64,000 nucleotides of DNA from Stictocephala bisonia (lineage: Eukaryota > Arthropoda > Insecta > Hemiptera > Membracidae). The DNA lies in contig JAQJVL010000030.1 in assembly GCA_035578905.1 (NCBI GenBank), forward strand, positions 2,819,801 through 2,883,800, given 5' to 3'. A program made the position numbers and the translations under genes. Below the pieces are notes generated by a model, which ran no database searches, was not told the origin of the DNA, and saw only the letters and a list, made by a program, of their open reading frames with translations. Below are positions 11,524-23,790 of the stretch, piece after piece; the first letter of the stretch is position 1, and each line of letters opens with the position of its first letter.

Positions 11524-11690
11524 CTCATACGCTTTATGGAATTTTCAATAGTAAATTAAGACGCCTTTAATTTATTAAATGAGTTGGCTTTTGAGCCAGC
11601 ACACGTTATTTATTCAGAGGTCGACCTGCTGTGCTCGGCGTGGAACGTTAACTGGGCTCGGCTAAAATAACATTGTGTAGCTGATGAACC
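11524..11690 (+). repeat. Dispersed repeat G (inverted partner at 25.1 kb)
   Basis: GGAATTTTCAATA, CCTTTAATTTATTAAAT and GAGTTGGCTTTTGAGC occur in the same order here and, reverse complemented, at 25100-25215. The match is strongest over about 75 bp and fades on both sides. Confidence 0.6.
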
Positions 11691-12104
11691 GACTCGTGTC
11701 TGGTGGGTGAAGTCGTTCACACATATCTCAGTCAGATTCAACTCTACTGTACTATTGGTAGTAGTGGGGTTTCGCCGGTTTTAGTCCACTGCGACTTCCT
11801 CAGACTTCCCAACCACCCTACGTGCACTTGAGTTGTGGACGCGTACCAACTTTTAGTTGGGAAGTATTTGCTTGTAGAACTATATTTCGCATGTGTTTAG
11901 CTCAATTAGACTGTTTACTAAGGTCGACTCTAGAGCGTGGTTTGACAGTTTGGTCCCTGTGTTATGATTATGCCGGATATAAATGTTTAACAGTGAATTC
12001 CATAACACTTATAGTGTTAAATGAAATAATCAGCCTAGATTAGAGTTAAAGGAGTAACGTATGCATCATGTTGTAATTAATTGTGGAACTAGATTTTTTT
12101 ATTT

Positions 12105-12133
12105 ATTATTATTATTATTTTTTTTTTTTTATT
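12105..12133. repeat. (TTA)n / poly-T simple repeat
   Basis: TTATTATTATTATTATT followed by a T run. Similar short ATT runs lie at 11143-11157 and 45669-45680. Confidence 0.7.
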
Positions 12134-12514
12134 AGAAAAATTCTTTTCTCAAACTTCTTTACCAAGAGGGGGGATTAAATAGGTTTGGTAAATGTTTGCG
12201 CAACTGGCAAACAAGAGGTTGTTGCTCCCTTAGAGTTTTCTTAAGTACGCCTACCCTTCATGTTTATGGTTTCTCTTGGTTCTCCAAGGAGTCGTCACCC
12301 TTCTAAATATAACACTATGCCTTAAATTAGCCGGTATTGTTGAGTAGCCGCGTACTTCAGCTTCTCGGGAGCAAAATACTGTGGATATTGTATAGGCAAT
12401 AGGTTCTCGTAATACCGACATGGCGTCCGCTCAATGATTAATATCGTTTGCACTATTAAATAAGACTGTGGTGACCAGAATTCACATCGATCGTTTAGGG
12501 AAAAAAGCTGAGTA

Positions 12515-12612
12515 TTAGTTATGTCGATTTGGTGAAATCAGACAAACACTATGTGCTTTGGATTCAAGATAAGCTGTAGATCCTATTTTGACCCAGTTAT
12601 TGGTATGTTAGT
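12515..12612 (+). mobile_element. SINE-C fragment, strongly diverged
   Basis: GTGCTTTGGATTCAAG, AAGCTGTAGATCC and CCCAGTTATTGG align with ACGTGGTTCGGACTCC, AGTTGTAGGTCC and CCTGGCTATTGG of the better copies at 51.6 kb. Both ends are lost. Confidence 0.4.
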
Positions 12613-13469
12613 AAGTGTTTTTTCAAAGAGTTATTCGACCCTGTTTAATACATAAAATTGTACCCTCTTTCTTAAGCATGCATTTACAAAGCACAATTCG
12701 TCCGTAGTTTGAATGGTAAGTGAAAGGTGTCTGAATGGTAAGTGAAAATATAAAATGTTATTTTAGAACAGTTTTGACGGAGATTATTAGTGACGAAGAT
12801 TTAAATAATCACAACGAGAAACGGATACAATCTAAGTTGTAGGCTAGTAATATCAACATGTCTGTCGGTTCTTAAATTTATGGATTCAGTTTATGATACG
12901 AGTTGTGGAAAAAGCAGCAATTAAGTCAGCAGTGTTCGTGCGGCCAGTGATGTTAACAGAGTGGTAGATCTGTGCATGCGACATGCCACTGCCGCCGTCC
13001 ACATGTTCGCACATCGTCCACATACCTCCCTGCCGCTCTCTTCATCATTGTTTTATCTCGTTGCGAACGTTCAAGTACGTGTTCACTACAATATCGCTAA
13101 TAATCACCGTAGTTCAGTTATTCTGTTAAATAAATAGTTTACTTCATTAAGCTATAAATTGGCAGTTCTGGCAAGTCGCTTCCATAACTTGCTAATACTA
13201 AACACCTAATGGATCGCTAATAGCCAAAGTGACCCATTCGTGTGTGGGTGGGTTGGCGGACTGGTTCCGTCGTTTGCGTGTGAATGAGTGGGTGGGATAA
13301 GGCCCGAAATCCACAGCCGAGGTACAAGCAGAGATTCGTCGTGATGCCGCAGGCTGAGATCCACAAACGATAATGGAAAGACGCCCCTTAGAAAGCTGTA
13401 GCTGAACTCCTCCATAGGGTAAAAAGGTAAGTGATGCTACAAACACAATAACCTCGTGAGAACTTTGTC
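12613..13469. other. Unassigned, with a CpG-richer middle
   Basis: 12940-13060 is richer in CpG (GACATGCCACTGCCGCCGTC). The two overlapping minus-strand ORFs (13198-13485) have no motif. GGGTGGG runs at 13244-13250 and 13290-13296 echo the G-rich minisatellite core. Confidence 0.35.
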
Positions 13470-13860
13470 CGAGATCTACAAGCAAGACTATTTGTTTTGT
13501 CCACTTGCAAAGTCGAAAGCCGTGTTGTTCAGCTGGTACTACCTGCAGCGTTCCTTCGCAAGGTCGTAGTACGAGGATGAGGGCCGAGATCTACAAGCAA
13601 GACTATTTGTTTTGTCCACTTGCGAAGTCTAAAGTCGTGTTGTTCAACTGGTGCTACCTGCAGCGTTCCTTCGCAAGGTCGTAGTACGAGTCGAGTCTAA
13701 AGTCGTGTTGTTCAACTGGTGCTACCAGCAGCGTTCCTTCGCAAGGTCGTAGTACGAGGATGAGGGTCGAGATCTACATGCGCGTGGGGTCCACTTGTTC
13801 AACTGTTGTGCGACCGAAGAACGAGATACTTAAGTGAGGCTACTGGAGGAGTTCCCTCGC
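13470..13860. repeat. 115-bp tandem duplication with truncated third and fourth units
   Basis: The unit starting GAGATCTACAAGCAAGAC at 13471 recurs at 13586 (115-bp period). A 68-bp partial third unit starts near 13695 (GTCTAAAGTCGTGTTG), and a decayed fourth follows to about 13860 (GTTCCCTCGCGAAGTCGTAG). The first two complete units are nearly identical, so the duplication is recent. The unit is GC-balanced and may come from a once unique sequence. Confidence 0.9.
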
Positions 13861-15164
13861 GAAGTCGTAGTCGGAGCAAAACCATGGGACCAAAAGACTG
13901 AGATCCTGGTTAGGAGTGATACATGTACCAAGGGGGTTTGGGGGCACAGGCTCTCAAGATTTTTACTCTACTGGCACTCTCACCTGTACCGGTGGGGTCG
14001 GTCATTTACCTGCCCAGATATATGTGTTTTGACTCGGGTTGCGGAGTTGTCGACTTATTGCATTGCGTGACCTATTATGAAGCGATTAATTGCAGCAAAA
14101 ATGCATTATGAGGGATTGCATGCAGTGCAAGAGGACTTTTCCATTAGCGAAACGTGCTTTCTTCACATCAACAATATGAGCCTGCCTTTGTGTTAATAAA
14201 GTCGTTCTGTCCTGGACTTATCGTAACTCGGTATCTGGAGGCCGGTAACGAGTTGTAGACTCTGGCGGAACAGTTTGTTAAACGCTTTTCTTCTCCTCGG
14301 TTGTTGCAATATTCAAGAACTTTTTCTGCCATAAGAATCGCATAGAACAAATCACAATGTTGATAACGTTTGCGATGTGTAATTAGTGGATATGGAAAGA
14401 ACAAGCTATTAAATTTTATTGATTATTGTTTTGTCTTAAATGTCAATAATAGTTGACATAAAAATGTCTTTTGTGATTGTTAAATTAAGTAGATTTTTTA
14501 ATAGGCTTCAAAGAATTGAATTTTCAACAATGATTGGGAAACAAGAGAACGTATAATGTAAGAATAAAATGTTATTTAAATTGTAAAAAAAAAATCAGAT
14601 TTTTGTTTCTTTTTCATATAAACCGAAAAGTGACGAGGAAGTTGATGAGCCCAACACTTCATAAAGGTTAGGGGGAAATTTGAAAATTATTAATCGTAGC
14701 GTTTTTATTTTTCTGGTTAAAGCTTTATTACTTAACTTTAAATTCCAAGATTGGTAATTGATGGAAGAAAAACTAAAGTTTTTGTAAAAATAAAACTAAA
14801 CAACACTGACTAAGTGGGAAATAAAATTCGGCTTGTTCCTGTATAATGTCATTTAATTTACAAAATATGATTTTTCTTTCACATACAGTTCGAATATACT
14901 TTCACATTAAACAAAGCATGTACGCGGAATAAGGAATGACCTGTTGTTGGCCTGAGGATGCTAGGCCAAAGCTCCTTTTTGCTTTAGCCCCAATATACAT
15001 GTACCCCGCAGCTGCAAAAATCATTTGGGGAAGGGAAATCGCCTACAGTTTTAAAACTTATTCAATAGGGTACAATATTAACAGTGTATTTTAATTATGT
15101 ACGGATTGCTAGAATCGAATACTGTTCAAGCCAAGAAACAAAGATGAAGAGTGAAGGTAAAACT
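13861..15164. other. Unassigned DNA
   Basis: ORFs of 62-78 codons at 13834-14404 overlap on both strands without motifs. AT-rich after 14400. Confidence 0.4.
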
Positions 15165-15310
15165 ACAGAGACAAAGTAAACAGAGATCGCTCTCTTATAG
15201 CCGCAGCGAACGCCTCAGTGGCAGTTATAAATAGATTACAACTAATGTACATCTTTATATATCTGTAGTAATAGTTACTTTATTTATCCTTGAGGTTTTT
15301 GAGGAAATAA
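15165..15310 (+). repeat. Dispersed repeat E copy
   Basis: CTCTCTTATAGCCGCAGCGA, ACGCCTCAGTGGCAG, AATGTACATCTTTATATATC and TTTATCCTTGAGG recur at 18805-19020 and 29150-29490, and reverse complemented at 48945-49125. No coding capacity. It probably is a SINE or MITE-sized element. Confidence 0.6.
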
Positions 15311-16688
15311 AGGGAGGGATGTCAAGATCCTGAACTATATTTGCTCGACACACATTTAGCGTACTTTAGATGCGGCATATATTTTTTTATTCTCTGTGCT
15401 AAAACAGAAATATTAGTAATTTTTAGAACACTATGCTTTTTTTGTAATTTTTAGTAACTATGATAACATATTCCTTATTCAGAGTCCGAACGAAAGGAGA
15501 CTTCGAGGTGAAGCTTACTTCATATGTACCAAACGTTAAAATTGTTGAAATTATGTCTATAAAATTTTTGAAAATCAAGCCCAATGTATACAATAACTCT
15601 TTATAGTGGAATAAAATGTTATATATTTTTGTTATTGTTTTGTTTTATTTTCGGGATAAAAAAGTCCCGTTAGTTGTCCTTGTGGTATAATATTTAATAT
15701 ATAATCTTTGTAGAACGGTTATTTATACAATGTTATAATTTAGCAGTGTTATATAATTGAAAAACACCTCTGCTAATGGCTGTTTGCATTCACAAATAAA
15801 TTTCTTTGTGAATATATTTCTGTAAAGGTTAAACGGTTGTTTCACAACTAAGGATGCTAAATTGTGTTCTGAATTTTATATGTACAACGATATGACTTCC
15901 TACACTCGTATTGGGTACGGTTTAGTACACGCGCGCGCTTACAATTGCATTGATTTGAATGGCACATATTTATAAAATTAGTGAGACATTTCAAAAAGTG
16001 AATGCCATATTAATTGTTGCGCTATTCTCAAATGTTTCTATTTAAATAAGAGATTTTCATTTGTAAAGGAAATACGCTTTAGATATTAATAGAAGAGAAG
16101 CCTGTGCTCGGCTATATAGTGTTGAAATATTAACGATTCCACCAGGTAGAGCTGGCAAATAATTCAGGCCCTCTTTCTTGCTGCCACTTGCTTATGTTAT
16201 TCCTATACAGCTGCGCCTTACAACCCTCGGTTCACTAAGGGGTAATCTATTAGCGCTGTCAACTTTGTTTGGCAATGATGATGTTAATCGGCCATAAACT
16301 GTTGTATAAATGACGCAAGTTTGTTATATTTTGTAAATATTTGTACCTCAGGAAAATAATAAATTTGTCACCTACGCATCGGCATTATTCCATACAGGTA
16401 GTGTTATTTGAACCTCGAGACTAATTAAATTTATACATGAAAGAAACTACTTTTAATTAACGTGTTATGTGAATTAATGTATTGACATATGGTCTTAAGT
16501 GTTATACAGTTTAAGGTAGTTGTTAAAGAAAGTGATAAGCAAATTATTTTTGAAAAAATGATTCGTATTAGTTACAGATCAAACTTTATCGTGCTCTTTT
16601 ACCTAATAGATACACGGGAGATCCGCCCAGTGGATAAAAAAAAAAACAAGTAACTTTGTAACCAATCACTTTCTCTTTACTGTTACAG
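15311..16688. other. Unassigned AT-rich DNA
   Basis: 16140-16280 is a somewhat GC-richer unique segment. Nothing else supported. Confidence 0.4.
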
Positions 16689-16824
16689 CACATGACTGGC
16701 CGCCATGTACGACGTAGACAATGAAGTGAGTGTCAAGTTGTCGGCTCTAACTCCAGAGTTTACGATAGTTTATGAGGTCAGCACTGGACTGAGGGAAGTC
16801 TGGGAGATAATTGATCATAAATAA
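16689..16824 (+). CDS. Candidate first coding exon or 39-codon ORF (unrecognised)
   Basis: A strong acceptor (TTTCTCTTTACTGTTACAG ending at 16688) precedes a segment with an ATG at 16705 in an ideal context, GCCGCCATGT, and an in-frame TGA just upstream. The frame reads MYDVDNE up to a consensus donor (GAA then GTGAGT at 16726). Read through, it stays open for 39 codons (VSVKLSALTPEFTIVY, EVSTGLREVWEIIDHK) to a TAA at 16822-16824. So it may be a small spliced first coding exon (16689-16725) or a terminal exon or short ORF. The peptide is not one I know. Support is only the coincidence of acceptor, start context, donor and open frame. Confidence 0.3.
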
Positions 16825-17399
16825 ACATTTGATTTGAAATACTTACTTTCTGTAATCGACCAAAATTCATACATTCAACTGTTGCTTAGCCAGTACTGGT
16901 CCAAAGACAGCTTCTTAATTTTTTCATGTTTCATATTTCAGAAAAATACTTTATATTTTTCGTAGAATTCTGAGAGTGATACAACACATTTTCTTCAACA
17001 TTGAGAAGCTGTTTTATAACATACCGAGGTAATCTCCCTTTTCTAGCAGTGTGAACACATACCCTCGATCATCCGGAACTGAAATATCAAGCAGAAATAT
17101 GATGAATTATGTATTATATAATTTTTTCTTTCGAGGTTTCTTCTTTATTAAAAAAAACCTTTTTCACTACACTACTATGACTTCAGCTGTTTTCGTTTAT
17201 GTGTTTACAACCTGGAAACATCATATTTTCAACAGCTGTCTATTGTTTACTACCGAAAGTAACATTGTTTAGGCCCTACAACCGAAAATTTTCCTCAGTC
17301 AACAACTTAATAACCTTAATACATTCTTGCTATCGTTTCATCAACTGAAATGGAAGTGCCTGTTCCCTCGTCATTGATGAGTTTTTATTCCGTAGTGTA

Positions 17400-17545
17400 G
17401 TGAAAAGTATCGTTTAAAACTCGAGTGAAAGTGTTTTGTATGTTCTCGACCATTTGAAATGCTCGACAAGTCTCGCACTTCAAATATATGGTCTCGAACA
17501 TGCAAAACCCCACTTTCCACTCTTGTTATGAAATATACTATTACA
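17400..17545. repeat. Palindromic MITE-like hairpin, ~146 bp
   Basis: The left arm (GAGTGAAAGTG, TTTTGTATGTTC, TCGACCAT, TTGAAATGCTCGAC) pairs with the right arm read in reverse (GAGTGGAAAGTGG, GGTTTTGCATGTTC, GAGACCATATATTTGAAG, TGCGAGAC), with GTAGTGAAAAGTAT / ATAGTATATTTCAT at the outer ends. The spacer is very short. This is a foldback MITE or possibly a hairpin RNA source; I see no clear target duplication. Confidence 0.65.
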
Positions 17546-18014
17546 TCGAAGATTTCCCTGATTGACAGATTTTTTTCATTTATTTTATGATTGTAATATG
17601 TTTTACGTAGGTCAGACTGTACATTTTAGCAAAATATATAAAAACCATGTCTGCTTTTAAAAGTAAGAAACCTGAAAGATCTAATGTAGCTTAACACCTT
17701 CTGAATTGTATCCACAGTTTGAATAAAATAGATGAAAATGTAGATGTTCTAAAAGTTTGTAAGTACGGATGAATGGGAAAAATTATTTATTTTTAAAGAA
17801 AAATGTAAGAATCGTGATAAACCATGGAATTAACAGGTTAATTTTTATTCTGAAATAGTTTTTAATTATGTATTTTCAGTGATTAAAAGAACAGAAGTAA
17901 CAGCCAATAGGAATTAGCGAATAATATCATAGCAGCCGCCATTTTGACGATTCCAGCTAATGGAGTCTCGTGATCATAGGCTTATAAATTGAGTTGTTGA
18001 ACACCATTTTCCAT

Positions 18015-18160
18015 TCTTTTGTGAATCCCTCTGGTCTGAGGAAGATGAGCGTGGTTCACCGAAATCGATCACTATAATATTTGTGCAATTTGTACTTGTA
18101 TTGTAATATATTTGTGCTTATATTGTAATACATTTGTGTTGTGTGACGTTTACTTGTACT
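18015..18160 (+). repeat. Dispersed repeat H copy
   Basis: TTTTGTGAATCCCTCTGGTC, TGAGGAAGATGAGCG, GGTTCACCGAAATCGATCAC, then ATTTGTGCAATTTGTACTTG. Related copies are at 26280-26400 and, more weakly, 48075-48170. The CTGAtGAaGatG...GTTcACCGAAATcGAT layout is common downstream of retroelement ORFs in invertebrates; I cannot name the element. Confidence 0.5.
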
Positions 18161-18804
18161 GTATATGTACCAACACGTATTATGATAAATGAAAAACTAT
18201 TTTAGTAACAATTTGGTAATATTTTTAATCCGGACAGATTTTTCAAATCCGAATTAATGGTAACCGCTTCATTAATGGAGCTAGCCGTTAGGGGTAGTAT
18301 ATCTTATACGAGTTGGTTCAGTAGCACTGGCTTCAATAGTACATTTTCTGTAACAGTCTTGAGCAAGCATTTCAAGAGTATTTGTAATTGCTGTTTTTGT
18401 TGGCTGTTGTAGGAGTTAAACATTGATTTGTCGCCCTCCAAGTAAGTTTAATATTGATTTAATATTTTGAAACTATTTAGATGAATATTACATTTTCCCA
18501 ATCTACATCTAAAGAGATGACGACTTGTGATAATGGATTCATAAGTACAGTAAGCAGTTCACCGTTTATGTTCGCCGCGTAAATTCGCCTGAATAATAAA
18601 TATTTCACCCGTATTTGGAGAGAAGGTTTCAAAAGTAAACCTAGTTAACTTAACGTGTGAACAGTTTACGTAAGAATTTTTAGCAATTTTAAAAGTTATC
18701 GACATTTACAATGTAAACTGTAACAACGCTTTCGTCATCATAAATATTGTTATGGCTTTTTCATCATACTTTCAAATGACGAAAAGAAACAATTGTTTGC
18801 TTCT

Positions 18805-19020
18805 AAAAACTGGCCGCAGCGTATGGCTCGGTAACAGTTATATGTATATTACAACTGATGTACATCTTTATAATATATATGTAGTAATAGAGGATATAAG
18901 GGTATTAAAGAAGGGACTGACAAGGTGCTGGCCCTCTCATAGTATGGCAAAGTGGAGAAAATAACTTCTAGACACACTGTTTGACGCGACCTCTGTTTCC
19001 TTCTTCTCTGTGCTGTAGCC
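18805..19020 (+). repeat. Dispersed repeat E copy
   Basis: Shares AACTGATGTACATCTTTATA, TGTAGTAATAG, GGTGCTGGCCCTCTCAT, AGTGGAGAAAATAA and CGACCTCTGTTTCCTTCTTC with the copies at 15.2 and 29.2 kb. Confidence 0.6.
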
Positions 19021-21109
19021 TTATACTTTTTTGATTATTTTATTTATTATCGTTTATTTGTTGCCGTTTCTTCCTTCATATGGATTAGGCCTATGCGGAC
19101 TTTTTGTAAGAAGTACAAAATACATGTGCTGTACAGTGAGGTTGAACGTGTACCCTACACGGTACATGACATGGGGGTAATTGTGTCCCAGGCCGTGTTA
19201 TATGTTGGGTCGGGTTGTCCATTAATTTCCTCCCCTGATCTGTGCTTGTTTCGTCGAGCACGCCCTCTGTTTACGTTACAAATGTATACACAAATACACG
19301 CAATAGTATGGGGCTGTAGTTTGGCATACACTGGCAGTTATATACCTTATTGCACGCTTATTAGCATATATTCATGATGTAATGTTATATACGGTATGTG
19401 AATGAAATCAAATATTAATTGAACTCTTTTTAAAACACTGTCTCTTTTTTTTTGTCTATGGTCTGGAAACCCCTTAATTATTTGATCGCTATTAACGTTT
19501 TTAAAGAATAACATCGACCATTACTGATATGTCTCATCCTTCCATACTCCACTTGTGGAATTCATATACTAAGACACTGACATAAACAACACAGTCAACT
19601 ATTCACTTCCACCTCTTAATCTACGCAACGTAAAGTTAACACACTTTGAGAGGCTGCTATTTCCAAATGAATGGCCTTTTTCAGTCTGGGTTACGGTAAT
19701 GTGTTCCTTTGACTATGATCTTTAAAATGAAGTACTGTATAACTCCACTCATGCTTTTATTTAAGATTTTCTAGACTTCCTCCACAGGGCGTCCCCCACA
19801 AATCAAAAAACTACATTTAAAATAGACAAAAAGTCAGTAACTACAGTGAGGATGTAATCCTAGAGTTTCATTGTTCTATGTTTGTTAATATAATAAATAT
19901 TAGGGTGTTTCCAGACTAGTTGAACGGTTATATCCGTGACTGGCACGTTTAGTCAACAGACGTTGTTAAGTGACAACGGTACAAACCCCTCAAGCAAATT
20001 TTAAGTGGATCTCCCGGTATTTGAACATATGACCCTCTGCATATGAAGGAAAAGTGATAACCATTAAGTTAGTAACAGACCTAAATAAATTGATAGTTAA
20101 ATTAATGTTAAGAAAAACTAGTTTTTGTAACCATATATATGTTTGTAAATTACTAACAGTGCATAAAATAAAAAAATATTAAGAGATATCCGAAATGTTC
20201 TAAGACATTTATTTTCATTGTATTTCCCATAGGGTATTAAATCAATTGTAGAGAACAAATAAAGATAAAACAACTTGTGGAACCAGTATATAAAACGTCA
20301 ACCGTCAGCAAGTTTGATTGTGGTTGCGTTGAACTAAAAAAAATCATTACGTATGATAATAAGTTAGTTGACAAACTCCCTATTCAGTTGGCATTACTAA
20401 AATAAGATAAATATTTCAATAAAGCAAAAACGTTAAGTACGTTTTGAAAAAAAAGATATTGTACTTGTATTTATTTTATTTAAAGTATACAAAATACTTA
20501 GATATTAAAACTGTAATTGCTAGTTAATATATTGATCAAACTACGTGAAGACTTAACGTGTTATGTTTGTCAAGTTTTTATTTTTTTAATCGGAATCCAT
20601 CGTACAAGACATAAACTTTTACTGTATCCAAAATATTGTTGCATTAAAAAATTTCGAACTTTGATTGATAAAAAAAATCTTAAAGTAAGTATTTTGAAAT
20701 ATTTAAGCAATAATTATGACTGTATCAATCAGGGTACGTAATTGATTAAAATGATTTGGGTGTTAATAGAAAGTGTGACAACTATTAAGTCGTAATCGAA
20801 AAATGGGAAAACAGCCTTTTTCTATACATGCCATTGAACGCAGTAAATTTAAACTTTTATTGACTTTGGTAAGAATTAAAAAAGTTCCTATGCTAGAAAC
20901 TTTTCAAAATTGTTGTGATATTTGAAATTAGTTGTAATTTTTGACAGGTTTCAGAGTCTTCGAGATTTTTGTTAGACATAATAAAACCTAACCTAACGAA
21001 ACCTGCCCTAACCTAATATAACACAACAAAACTTGGCCCAACCTATAGTGACAGTAAGGTTGTATGAAATGCGCGTATCGAATTCTGTTAAAGTGAAAGT
21101 CGGAGGAAG
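19021..21109. other. Unassigned, AT-rich
   Basis: The 94-codon ORF at 19093-19377 has no recognisable domain. A possible B-box-like GGTACAAACCCC at 19979 suggests an old SINE at about 19915-20060 but this is weak. CCTAA runs lie at 20984-21020. Confidence 0.4.
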
Positions 21110-22640
21110 CAAATTAAGTGGACAGAAGTGGGTGTAGGCGACACAGGTCATAAAAGTAAATGGACAGAAGTGAGCGCAGGAGACACAGGTCATAAATATA
21201 AGTGAACAGAAGTGAGTGTAGGCGACACAGGTCATAAAAGTAAGTGGACAGAAGTGAGCGCAGGCGACACAGGTCATAAATGTAAGTGGACAGAAGTGGG
21301 TGTAGGCGACACAGGTCATAAATATAAGTGGACAGAAGTGGGTGTAGGCGACATAGGTCATAAAAGTAAGTGGACAGAAGTGGGTGTAGGTGACACAGAT
21401 CATAAATTTAAGTGGACAGAAGTGGGTATAGGCGACACATTAAGTGACATAAGTGGGTGTAGGCAACACAGGTCGTAAATATAAGTGGACAGAAACGGGT
21501 GTAGGTGACACAGGTCATAAAAGTAAGTGGACAGAAGTGGGTGTAGGCGACACAGGTCATAAAAGTAAGTAGACAGAAGGGGGTGTATGCGACACATGTC
21601 ATAAATTTAAGTGGACAGAAGTGGGTGAAGGCGACACAGGTCTTAAAAGTAAGTGGACAGAAGTGGGTGTAGGTGACACAGGTCATAAAAGTAAGTGGAC
21701 AGAAGTGGGTGTAGGTGATACAGGTCATAAAAGTAAGTAGACAGAAGTGGGTGTAGGCGACACAGGTCATAAATTTAAGTGGACAGAAGTGGGTATAGGC
21801 GACACATTAAGTGACATAAGTGGGTGTAGGTGATACAGGTCATAAATATAAGTGGACAGAAGTGGGTGTAGGCGACATAGGTCATAAAAGTAAGTGGACA
21901 GAAGTGGGTGTAGGCAACACAGATCATAAATTTAAGTGGACAGAAGTGGGTATATGCGACACATTAAGTGACATAAGTGGGTGTAGGCAACACAGGTCAT
22001 AAATATAAGTGGACAGAAGCGGGTGTAGGCGACACAGGTCATAAAAGTAAGTGGACAGAAGTGGGTGTAGGCGACACAGGTCATAAAAGTAAGTAGACAG
22101 AAGGGGGTGTATGCGACACATGTCATAAATTTAAGTGGACAGAAGTGGGTGAAGGCGACACAGGTCTTAAAAGTAAGTGGACAGAAGTGGGTGTAGGTGA
22201 CACAGGTCATAAAAGTAAGTGGACAGAAGTGGGTGTAGGTGATACAGGTCATAAAAGTAAGTAGACAGAAGTGGGTGTAGGCGACACAGGTCATAAATTT
22301 AAGTGGACAGAAGTGGGTATAGGCGACACATTAAGTGACATAAGTGGGTGTAGGTGATACAGGCCATAAAAGTAAGTAGACAGAAGTGGGTGTAGGCGAC
22401 ACATTAAGTCATATAAGTGGGTTTAGGCGACACAGGTCATAAAAGTAAAAGAAGTGAGTGTAGGCGACACAGGTCATAAAAGTAAGTAGACAGAAGTGGG
22501 TGTAGGCGACACAGGTCATAAATTTAAGTGGACAGAAGTGGGTATAGGCGACACATTAAGTGACATAAGTGGGTGTAGGTGATACAGGTCATAAATATAA
22601 GTGGACAGAAGTGGGTGTAGGCGACACAGTTCATAAATTT
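21110..22640. repeat. 42-bp minisatellite with 524-bp higher-order repeat
   Basis: About 36 copies of a 42-bp unit (GTGGACAGAAGTGGGTGTAG, GCGACACAGGTCATAAAAGT). A shortened variant carrying GCGACACATTAAGTGACATA occurs at about 21436, 21803, 21960 and 22327. Spacings alternate 367 and 157 bp, so blocks of 524 bp repeat twice: 21420-21943 and 21944-22467 are almost identical. Many overlapping ORFs (CVAYTHFCPLTFMT repeats on the minus strand, GDTGHKSKWTEVGV on the plus strand) are artefacts of a unit with length divisible by three. Confidence 0.97.
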
Positions 22641-23790
22641 ACCGTTTACGTATCTTTAATAAATATAATATTCTCGCCCTAGAATCAATGACAACATTCA
22701 CGTTGTAGTAATAAAATACTATCAGTAATTAAAGTACTGTAATATAAATGTTAAATAAATTAATTTAAACCTTAATTCGTTGAATAAACCCTGCGCATGT
22801 TAAAAGATCGTTGCATTAGTACCATCAATGTTTATATAAATATTCTGTGTTTCTGCTATTGTTGCGGGACGTTTGGGGTGCGGGGAGGGGGCGTTGTACA
22901 CAGATTGAAGTACGTCAGGCGATCTGTAATGAACGGTTCTTAGATTGGATTGATCCAACATGCAGTACTTGCCCATCAGAAAGTACGATTCCATGCTTCA
23001 TCTCGCCCTGTGTCTAGAGTACCAATTTGAGTTTATTTGAAATCGGATTCCCCGTCGTGATTTACACGCAAAATTGCCGTGTCATTGATTTTGTGCTTTG
23101 TTTTAAACGTAGGTTCACTATTACCAAACTGGTAAACGTTTAGTTTCGCAACAAATGTATTTATGAATTAGGATCTGTATTATGTTCAATATTTGTGGAA
23201 GTGTTTGTCGCGTTTCTTTCCTAGCTGCATTTAGTTTGACGATTTATTACTAAAATCAACTATCATTATGTTTGTTTTCATTATTTGTAATTAAAACAAA
23301 AATACTGATTAGTATTTTTGTTTCTTATTTCTTAAAACTCTTTTGGTAATACACATTCATTATTAATAGAGGTTGTTAATCAGTACTGTGGTGACGAATG
23401 AGAACTACAAAGTAATATGGAATCAATGACTATAAAAACAAACAGACCAAGGCAACGCATTTGATGTACGTGTACCTGTGCGAATAACCTCTTGGACAAC
23501 TCTTTGGCGTCCTATTAGCTCAGATAAATGTTAGTTCAGCGTGTGCTGGAGAGTGACACAGAGGGAGGGATAAAGAGAGGGTGACTGCTGGCGCTTCCTG
23601 TCAAGGCACTACAAGAACTAATTTCTTGGGAGAGGAAAATCGGCTTCACGGGTCTCCTATGAGCGGACAGTCTTCTTGTTGATATAGACAATTATGGAAC
23701 TGGGTCGTGCTGCTTTTTCAAAAACTCGCCAAGTCAAACTCACCATCCTATATAGGCACTACATCCTGTAGTTTGCCAATCACAACCCCC
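22641..23790. other. Unassigned DNA with one short perfect hairpin
   Basis: No gene recognised. Hairpin arms AAACAAAAATACT (23294-23306) and its exact reverse complement (23311-23323) are separated by GATT. GC rises modestly around 23560-23800. Confidence 0.4.

Noticed and set aside
13198..13485. Two overlapping minus ORFs of 69 and 95 codons
   Set aside because: Different frames of the same DNA, no recognisable family.
19915..20060. Possible SINE with GGTACAAACCCC as B box
   Set aside because: The A box and any partner copy are missing.
21008..22294. Several 88-131 codon ORFs with regular YTHFCPLTFMTCVA or GDTGHKSKWTEVGV motifs
   Set aside because: They are translations of the 42-bp minisatellite on both strands; no non-repetitive coding part is attached.
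21110..22640. CRISPR-like array
   Set aside because: There are no unique spacers between repeats; units are contiguous, and the genome is eukaryotic. The same applies to the other tandem arrays.
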